A stretch of DNA of 64,000 bases from Panorpa germanica (Eukaryota; Arthropoda; Insecta; Mecoptera; Panorpidae). Every line of letters begins with the position of its first letter. The stretch's first letter is position 1. Shown here one piece after another: positions 56,926 through 64,000 of this stretch. Position numbers and translations under genes: made by a program. The notes below the pieces were generated by a model. That model was not told the origin of the DNA and searched no databases. It worked only from the letters and a program-made list of their open reading frames with translations. The stretch covers positions 16,303,782-16,367,781 of the forward strand of contig OY783208.1 in NCBI GenBank assembly GCA_963678705.1, in the 5' to 3' direction.

Positions 56926-57823
56926 TGTTACAATTTTCACGGTGGCGACGGCGGAGACGAGGGGGACGACGACGTGTGCACGTAGCAACTATCCTCTTCA
57001 GCTTCTAACACCAAATGTTACAAACTTGTAAGGGCGTAAAAGGGGAATGAAGGGAGTCTGGCTCTGGAACCTTCTAGGACGCCAAATGTACAAGATTTGT
57101 ATGTGCGAGCGAGGATTAAGGGAAGGGAGACTAGGATTCTCGAATCTTCTAAATATACGCCGTATTACGCCTGCGACTGTGGGTTCTTTTAGTTGATTGC
57201 CGAGCGGAAGCAATTGTTTACACTATTTAGTCGCGTTGTAACTTATATTTAGAAATAGCCACAATTCAAATTAAAAGAAGGATTGACACTTTTATAAACT
57301 TTATTTATTAACACAAAAACAATTACAACAATTAACAACTGTTTACAATTACTCTTTGTTATTTCACTTAATTACTGTTGCTGACTGATTATTACTCGCG
57401 GACTGGCTGCTGATGTAAAACTGACTTATTCCCACTGACTGACTGCGACGCGATGCTTTGCTCCTTTTATATTAGCGGTTTACGCAGTACAATTCCCCTG
57501 GTCTCGACACTTCTGACCTTCCAGAATATTCCTATAGTTATCCAAACACGCTGTTTGACCTTCCGACTATTTCTATGACGTTCCATTCCATACGCGTAGT
57601 ATTTGGTTCTAGAACGTTCACATGTAAACAATAACACAAGTGCAGTTGCTTACATTCATTTCCAGGAACACACACGCGTATAAGTTATGCGCCAACTAGT
57701 AAACAGTCTCGTTATCGAAACGTCTAGATATTTGTGCAGGGATGCGTAACCTTTTCGGCTAATTCTAGTGATTATTTCATAACTATAATTTTTGTCTGTT
57801 CAGACGCCCGCAAATCCGTAACA
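56926..57823 (-). repeat. 3' LTR of the Gypsy element
   Basis: 898 bp, TGTTAC...GTAACA. It holds two further degenerate copies of the LTR/primer-site junction (CACCAAATGTTACAA at ~57009 and CGCCAAATGTACAAG at ~57091). Confidence 0.85.
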
Positions 57824-57837
57824 CTTTCCCCCTCTTT
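57824..57837 (-). other. Polypurine tract
   Basis: CTTTCCCCCTCTTT on the plus strand, i.e. a purine run on the element's strand directly before the 3' LTR; primer for plus-strand DNA synthesis in the family. Confidence 0.75.
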
Positions 57838-57899
57838 AAAAGCGCTCGTCCCGAGTGCTTATAATTTTCATCGGGCGGCTGATTCAGCTGGTTTCCAAT

Positions 57900-58170
57900 C
57901 CGGAGCATTTTTCATCTTCCTTCATTATCGCGCCAGTCTCGGTGAACGTTAATGCATTTTCCCTCGGGCTGACCTCTGCACGTTGTAGATCACGTCCCAA
58001 CTTACGGCTAATTTCAAATACGGTCCTTCCTTTTCGGCTTACAGCTTAGTGCTTCGTCTTCTATTTTACTTACGATAATTAAGCCATACTGCATCACCTT
58101 TGCAAAAGCGCTGACTTATTTTGCTACAATCGTAACGCTTTACGTAGCGGTCCATCGCTCACGGCGTTCT
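57900..58170 (-). pseudogene. Remnant of Gypsy integrase C-terminus
   Basis: On the minus strand F-A-K-G-D-A-V-W-L-N-Y (near 58105) and E-G-P-Y-L-K ... Y-N-V-Q-R-S-A-R-G-K-M (near 58020-57960) follow the GDxVWL ... W-E-G-P-Y pattern of the Ty3/Gypsy pol C-terminal domain. Frame changes and stops are frequent. Confidence 0.6.
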
Positions 58171-58336
58171 TACGAAAACGGGTGGACTTCTTCTAGTTCT
58201 TGCGCCATGATTTCGCAGTTCTCTTCGGAAGGTGTCCTTACAGTGTATGTGACATCATCGTTTCACTAATGTACAACTTCTGCCGTATCTTCTGTAGGGT
58301 TGCATGTGTCTATAAATGTTCACCTGATTAAATCCA

Positions 58337-58485
58337 CTAGGGAGCTTTTTAGGTCTTTACCTGTTTGGACCTACTAGGGAGCTTTTTAGGTCTTCACCTG
58401 CTTGGACCTGCTAGGGAGCTTTTTCGGTCTTCACCTGTTTGGACCTACGAGGGAGCTTTTTAGGTCTTCACCTGTTTGGACCTAT
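58337..58485. repeat. Four tandem copies of a 37-bp unit
   Basis: GGGAGCTTTTTAGGTCTTCA and the following CCTGTTTGGACCTACTA repeats about four times with small changes, between the gag ORF and the pol remnant, at the likely deletion site. Confidence 0.8.
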
Positions 58486-58501
58486 TCCCTTCTATTGTTA
58501 G

Positions 58502-59536
58502 TTAGTGATTGAGGGAAGTTGCGCCATTCGCAGTAGATTTTCTGCCCCTGTCGTAAGGCCATTGAGGTCCTCTTCTTCTTCTTAAATTACGACGGCTTAT
58601 GTTTTCATTTCCTTGATCCAGATTCTGTTGTTTCTCCATGGCCGGAGTAGCTTGTAGGGGGTAGAATGCATTGAAGGCGCTCCATGCGTAGTTCACTTCA
58701 GGAACTTGTGTTATTGCTTTAATCTGAAGCGCGGTCGTAGAAGCTTCATTAATGTTCTTTAGCTTCGTAATTATTCTGGCCCCTTTTAATCTGCGCTCTC
58801 GTACTGCGTTCGTGAAATATCTGGGGGCTTTACCTGCAGCACGGTTTACTAATCGTTCGATGTCAGTCACTAGGTCCGCTGATCTTTCTTCTGTAGCTTG
58901 CTTACTGTTCTTTTGAACGATTTCAACGCGTTTTTCTTTTTCTTCAATTTTTGTCTCCACCATCTCTTGTATTGTCACTGATTGGAGACTTTGTGTCACA
59001 TTATCTTCTGTTTTATTTATACGCGTTTCTAATTCGTTTCTGGATCCTCGGCAAGCTTCTTCGACAGCTTGCAACTGCATTTGGAACGCATCATTCTGTT
59101 TTTGTAAAGCGTCTGTTTGTTCTTGAAACTTCTCGAAGATTTCTTCTTTAAACCTTTCTGTTTGTTCTTGTATTATTTTTCTTATTTCAACATTTTCTTC
59201 TTTAGACTTTTCTGCCTGTTCTTGAAATTTCTCGAACATCTCTTCTTTAGATTTTTCTGCCTGTTCTTGAATTATTTTACTTTTTTCAGCCTGTTCTTGA
59301 AATTTCTCGAACATCTCTTCTTTAGACTTTTCGGCCTTTGCAGCTTGCACTAGCATCATTTCTCTAAGTTCTTTTAATAAGTCTGCCTCCATTTTTGTTG
59401 TGTGTTGCGTTGTAAATTGTTTAAAACTACTTTCTAGAAGCTTCTGGAAGGTTCTGGAACTTTCTGGAAGTTTCTTCAAAGTCAATATTTCTGTTTTTCT
59501 CGAACCTTCCTCTTCTGAAAATCCTTCTTGCTGCAA
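58502..59536 (-). CDS. Gag-like coiled-coil protein of the Gypsy element
   Basis: The open frame is 344 codons. The first ATG is at 59392, giving 296 residues (M-E-A-D-L-L-K-E-L), and the upstream part of the frame overlaps the leader. The first half has repeated blocks of E-M-F-E-K-F-Q-E-Q and A-E-K-S-K (three to four times), strongly coiled-coil. The second half has a conserved-looking helical part (L-V-N-R-A-A-G-K-A-P-R-Y-F). The end is basic (R-R-N-L-R-R-R-R-G-P), standing in for a zinc knuckle. It would form the particle core. Intact despite loss of pol. Confidence 0.7.
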   Translation of the reverse strand: MQQEGFSEEEGSRKTEILTLKKLPESSRTFQKLLESSFKQFTTQHTTKMEADLLKELREMMLVQAAKAEKSKEEMFEKFQEQAEKSKIIQEQAEKSKEEMFEKFQEQAEKSKEENVEIRKIIQEQTERFKEEIFEKFQEQTDALQKQNDAFQMQLQAVEEACRGSRNELETRINKTEDNVTQSLQSVTIQEMVETKIEEKEKRVEIVQKNSKQATEERSADLVTDIERLVNRAAGKAPRYFTNAVRERRLKGARIITKLKNINEASTTALQIKAITQVPEVNYAWSAFNAFYPLQATPAMEKQQNLDQGNENISRRNLRRRRGPQWPYDRGRKSTANGATSLNH

Positions 59537-59638
59537 ATCCCGACTAGAAGTTTCTGGAAGTCTCTTCGGAAACGTAGTTTCAGACTTTCTCGTTTTTTCT
59601 TCCTGGAATTCTCTCTGCAGCGGTCGTAACTGTAGCTA

Positions 59639-59657
59639 TCCCACTTCTGACACCAAA
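59639..59657 (-). other. tRNA primer-binding site
   Basis: On the minus strand TGGTGTCAGAAGTGGGA starts two bases after the 5' LTR. It is complementary to the 3' end of animal tRNA-Leu (…CCCACTTCTGACA plus CCA), from memory of that tRNA. Confidence 0.7.
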
Positions 59658-60295
59658 TGTTACAATTTTCACGGTGGCGACGGCGGAGACGAGGGGGACG
59701 ACGACGTGTGCACGTAGCAACTATCCTCTTCAGCTTCTAACACCAAATGTTACAAACTTGTAAGGGCGTAAAAGGGGAATGAAGGGAGTCTGGCTCTGGA
59801 ACCTTCTAGGACGCCAAATGTACAAGATTTGTATGTGCGAGCGAGGATTAAGGGAAGGGAGACTAGGATTCTTGAACCTTCTAAATATACGCCGTATTAC
59901 GCCTGCGACTGTGGGTTCTTTTAGTTGATTGCCGAGCGGAAGCAATTGTTTACACTATTTAGTCGCGTTGTAACTTATATTTAGAAATAGCCACAATTCA
60001 AATTAAAAGAAGGATTGACACTTTTATAAACTTTATTTATTAACACAAAAACAATTACAACAATTACCAACTGTTTACAATTACTCTTTGTTATTTCACT
60101 TAATTACTGTTGCTGACTGATTATTACTCGCGGACTGGCTGCTGATGTAAAACTGACTTATTCCCACTGACTGACTGCGACGCGATGCTTTGCTCCTTTT
60201 ATATTAGCGGTTTACGCAGTACAATTCCCCTGGTCTCGACACTTCTGACCTTCCAGAATATTCCTATAGTTATCCAAACACGCTGTTTGACCTTC
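59658..60295 (-). repeat. 5' LTR of the Gypsy element, truncated
   Basis: Matches 56926-57563 (offset 2732) and stops where the second LTR element starts. Confidence 0.85.
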
Positions 60296-61129
60296 TGTAA
60301 CCCTACCCCCTTATATCTACTATCTATATATGGTGGTAGTTACTTATTTTATGAGAGCGATTTTACAATCGTCTCAAGCGAAGATTCTTTTAGAGATCTG
60401 GATCTCCTTGAGTCGGATGACCTAAGCTAATTGTGGAGGTATATATAACTATCAGGACTTATTACCTCAACTAATCATATTACATAAATATATTAGGTTT
60501 TACTTACTTTTTGTACTTTCTCTGCAGGCAGCTTCCTCTGCTTTGGACCATCACTTTATTTAACGCGACACGACCGTTAATTCTAAGTACTTTTACAATT
60601 AAAACAAGGGAATCATTAACACTATTTTCTTTATTATTCAAAAACTTAATTTATACAAATCTTAGTAACTTTAATAATCTTTGGGGCAACTATGACGACT
60701 GACTTAAACCCGACCTAGTGATCTGATGGAAATGACCCCCTCTCCTTTCTTAAACTAGGTTTATATAGCTTAAAGGTCTTTGTTTCAAAAGATGACCTCA
60801 TTTAAACTTATTCCGTCATCATGGCTTTGGTTTTGAGTTTGGTTATAATATAAACATTATTTCAAAGTACACGTGTCTTACACACAAAAGAAGTTAGTTA
60901 ATATTTCTCTTAAAAGTTATTGTAAATACTTTGTCAGCAATTTTGATTATAATACTAATATACGGACATGGTTTTCTCGATAAAGCAATACTTAATGTAA
61001 ATAATGTTCACGACATTTAGACGCCTAAAACTATTAAAAATACTTTGTATGTGAACCTACCAATGGTTCCTAAATAGTTAGTTAAAATATATTAATCAAT
61101 AATTAATGAATCTATATGGGACTGTTACA
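60296..61129 (-). repeat. LTR of a second retrotransposon
   Basis: 834 bp starting TGTAAC and ending GTTACA, inserted in the Gypsy LTR after ACCTTC. It is followed on the right by TTGCTTCCCGTTTTT, i.e. a purine tract on the minus strand, so this is the 3' LTR of a minus-strand element whose body continues to the right. Confidence 0.65.
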
Positions 61130-64000
61130 TTGCTTCCCGTTTTTAAATTAAAATCTATAATCCAATGATTATAATTTTATTAGTCTTTCCCGTATTTCTA
61201 GATTCATTCATAATTGAAACCTTAATAAAATAAATGTAATTTAAAATTTAAATCAATAAATCAATCATATATAGTCGTTGATAATTAAAATAATTCTTCT
61301 TTATCTGCTTTATGTAGGTGATTTCATTCTCATAGTTTCATTTCAATATATGCAACCAACTTTGATAAATAAGTGAATACTTTCTTCGTTTCGAATACGC
61401 TCTGCCTCGGTTTGTATTCGAATGCGTCCTTGTCCTACTGCTTCACGACTTAGCATAGGTTTCATATTCCGTAGCTCATATAAACAATACTGATAGTTTT
61501 TAATGTCCGTAGTATTTGTAAATTCTCGTTCTGTTTACAATACTTGTAGTTACACACATGATATATGTTTTCTTCTTAAGTGATTACTACTTCACTTAGA
61601 CCCTCAATTTCTTCTCGATTATTCACGGACTTCGTCATTTCGTATTGTCTTTCTTCATCTTTCAATTTGCATCGATTTCATCGGAATCTTCATCTCATAA
61701 CGGCTTGCATTCTGGTAGTTCCTCTCGTACATTCGATCATTGACTCGTTCAAGTATTCACACTTATTACCTTAGTCTTACGCATTATGAAAATCAACTAC
61801 TAGTCTCATCCTTCAGTTCCTCGTTGTTGTAAATGCTGCAATTTATACCCTTACGTAATTATCTTAATTATAAATTCATTTTCTGTCTTCTTTTCTATAA
61901 TTTTTTACAATTGACATAACAAATTTGGCTCTTGTATAGCTCTTTTACTAATAATTCGATTACCTTTACTTAGAAGTTATAGTCATTACAAAATATGAAT
62001 TTATTTCATAGCATATCTTAATTTCTAGTTATTTTAATTATATTTTAAACATAACATGTAAATATCTTACGGCATGTGTTTCTTTTTTAATATCATCAAT
62101 ATCTTTTCTTATTATTTTTTTTTTCTTTGATCGTTATATATATGTTTTCCAACTTTGCAATATTTATGCCATAAATTATTTTCACATCTCTTACAAAGTA
62201 CTGTTAATTCTACACAATAATGAAATTTAATGTAAACATATTTTTTCTTTTCTTTTAATTAAAATACAAATTTAACTTTTCTCTTAAATTTAGAATCAAT
62301 ATTCCATACTTTAGTTTATACTTTTATTAACGAATATTTTTAATGAACTTATTCTCATTTACTGTATTTTTTCCATTTAACAAATTTATTATATTTATTT
62401 TTTCAAATCAAAACATTATTCTAACATAGTTATATCAAAAATTATTTTTAAATCTATTTATTATTTTTTAAACAACAAAATCTTAACTTTATAGATACTT
62501 TACTCAAATAATATAGTCAAGGTAAACATAATTATTAAACTTCAACACTTGTTACTTGAATTTAAAACAACTTTTTATATTCGCATGTAGTTATACATGT
62601 GTTTCACAAAATAAAATTTCTTTTTCTCTATATTATATCATATCTCAATGCAATTTAACATTACAAGTGTTCAAATTTTCAATGAATACCTCTTATCAAT
62701 TTTTAAATCTTCTTCTTTCTTTATTAAAATTTCGAAAACGATCTGTGAACAGAAAAACATTTTAATTTATTCAATATTTATGATATAAAATCTTCAATTA
62801 AGTCATCTCATCCTATTTGCTGCATTTATTATGTATCTTGTCCATCTGAAATTATATAGCATTAGTATATCTCAATAAAACATAAAAATAATTATTCTTT
62901 AAACGTTATTGTTACTCATGTTTCGTACATCTGTAACTTCTGGTCCAGTTTGTTTATTAAATACCCTTATCTAATTTATGTTCTCAAACCATCTGTTAAA
63001 AATCAAATTTATTATCACTTATATACTCAAATGTTAATTTCTTCTATGATCTTTCTGACTCGAATTTCAATACATCTGTTACAAATAACTTTAGTGCCTA
63101 ATTATATGTTTATTTTCTCAACTCATGACCTTTCTGTTTTTATGTTTCTTTTACTCGTAAAATATTAAAGTACCATATTAGTCTCATTTAACTATTTTAA
63201 CGATTAAATAATCCCTTTTTTAAATTGACCTTAACCTAGTTTATGTTTGTAACAAAAGTTTATATTTCTATTCAAATTCTATACTCTTACACATTATTCA
63301 AATTACGCTGTTCATTTATTATGTTTCTTAACTCTTTGATATCGTTTTTTTTACCGTTTGTTTAAATCTCAAGTTTCCTTTAAACTTTATCCCATTATTT
63401 ACTTTTCTGTTTTAAAAATCTCTTAAAATCAAAATCCTAATCTACTACCTACCTAAATCTTAATGTATCATAATATATTACTAGAGTGTGAAAAATGTCT
63501 ACTTTTACTTGTATCTGTACTCATTATGTTAATGTTTGTTTTACTGACCGTATGTTTTATTACTTTTCGAATTGTTTTACTTCATTCAAATTTAAGTGTT
63601 CTTTATTTCATCAACGTCGATTTGCAACTAATCATTATTACATATTCAATAAATATCTACTTATCCGTAGCTCATTGTACACGTTTCAGTACTTCTTAAC
63701 TTTTTCTTATTCAATTTCTTGGTTTCCTTTAAACCGTTCATACCGATTTCCATTTTCGGCGATAACTCAATAGTTCCATATACTTCTTGGTTTCCTTTAA
63801 ACCGTTCATACCGATTTCCATTTTCGGCGATAACTCAATAGTTCCATATACTTTATTTTCATCATTATTTCAGTATTCAAATATCTCATAGTCAATAAAT
63901 AACTCATAGCAAATCAATTGTGTTCTCTTTAATTCCTAACTAGCACTCATATCAAATCTTTTTAAAATCATACGTCTATAACAACAATGCTACACTACTT
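61130..64000 (-). mobile_element. Internal region of the second LTR element, window-truncated
   Basis: Very AT-rich, with no long frame on either strand. Near 61590-61660 the minus strand reads coding-like (D-E-E-R-Q-Y-E-M-T-K, then N-R-E-E-I-E-G-L-S-E) but is short. It may be a long 3' untranslated part or a decayed body. The other LTR, primer site and genes, if any, lie beyond the window. Plus-strand open stretches here are low-complexity and not taken as genes. Confidence 0.4.
63716..63852. repeat. Two tandem copies of a 68-bp unit
   Basis: TTCTTGGTTTCCTTTAAACC starts at 63716 and again at 63784, and the two units are identical through ATAGTTCCATATACTT. Confidence 0.85.

Larger units (their letters stand above)
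56926..60295 (-). mobile_element. Internally deleted Ty3/Gypsy LTR retrotransposon
   Basis: Minus-strand element. The LTRs are 56926-57823 and 59658-60295 (truncated by the next insertion). The polypurine tract (AAAGAGGGGGAAAG on the minus strand) lies at 57824-57837 and the primer-binding site at 59639-59657. A gag-like ORF (58502-59536) is followed by only the end of pol (about 57900-58170). LTR identity is about 99.5 percent over 639 bp (three differences seen), so the insertion is young. Protease, RT and RNase H are missing, so it would depend on a full element. Confidence 0.85.

Noticed and set aside
57734..58049. Plus-strand open stretches in the Gypsy LTR and downstream
   Set aside because: They run against the element's strand and overlap the LTR end, purine tract and pol remnant; shadows of those features.
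58951..59717. Plus-strand Phe/Leu-rich open frames opposite the gag ORF
   Set aside because: They mirror the Glu/Lys-rich repeats of the gag frame on the other strand.
61580..63773. Several 60-90-codon plus-strand frames
   Set aside because: Very AT-rich, rich in Phe/Ser/Tyr, and inside an LTR element that runs on the minus strand.

Overview
The window looks like AT-rich accessory DNA from an insect nuclear genome. The evidence is spliced genes with short GT-AG introns (about 60-100 bp), secreted trypsin-like and fibrinogen-like exons, a piggyBac transposon, an I/Jockey-type LINE with RNase H, a Ty3/Gypsy LTR element, Helitron-like pieces and PolB virus-like remnants. A beetle is possible, but the sequence alone does not fix the order. 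Nothing suggests prokaryotic or organellar DNA.

Left part (1-12 kb): two decayed copies of a protein-primed-type family B DNA polymerase gene lie on the minus strand. The first is joined tail-to-tail with another copy, which runs off the left edge, through an inverted repeat of at least 427 bp built from three 118-bp hairpins. Next come a short minus-strand orphan gene (6.2-6.9 kb), a 73-bp tandem duplication, a hairpin MITE, a dispersed repeat carrying the tail of a decayed exonuclease gene, a terminal C2H2 zinc-finger exon and Helitron-like repeats.

Central part (12.1-45 kb): a broken-up array of paralogous secreted genes in which a catalytically dead trypsin-like domain is spliced to a fibrinogen-related domain (FReD). 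Copy A (12.1-19.2 kb) is a pseudogene. Copy B (20.1-35.5 kb) keeps an intact FReD but has lost most of the protease part. Copy C (38.2 kb) keeps only the promoter, signal peptide and second exon. Minus-strand scraps lie at 41.7-42.1 and 44.5-45.0 kb. One intron of A holds a 3.55-kb element with about 740-bp terminal inverted repeats and TTA target duplications. Its only gene encodes a FEN1/XPG-like (PIN-type) nuclease with a Cys-rich CXC tail; this is the strongest candidate for something undescribed. One intron of B holds an 8.3-kb block: a LINE split by a nested piggyBac. A decayed Mutator-like/DEDDh-exonuclease gene follows copy C.

Right part (45-64 kb): a three-exon acidic orphan gene (46.8-48.0 kb), a long gene-poor stretch with dispersed repeats, a casein-kinase-1-like pseudogene with a predicted C-terminal membrane anchor (52.7-53.8 kb), a TTAA-flanked MITE, and a young, internally deleted Gypsy element (56.9-60.3 kb). 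A second LTR element interrupts the right LTR of the Gypsy element and runs past the window edge.

Most of the window is therefore mobile DNA nested in a tandem gene family. Paralogous introns act as empty-site controls and allow two insertion boundaries to be set closely.
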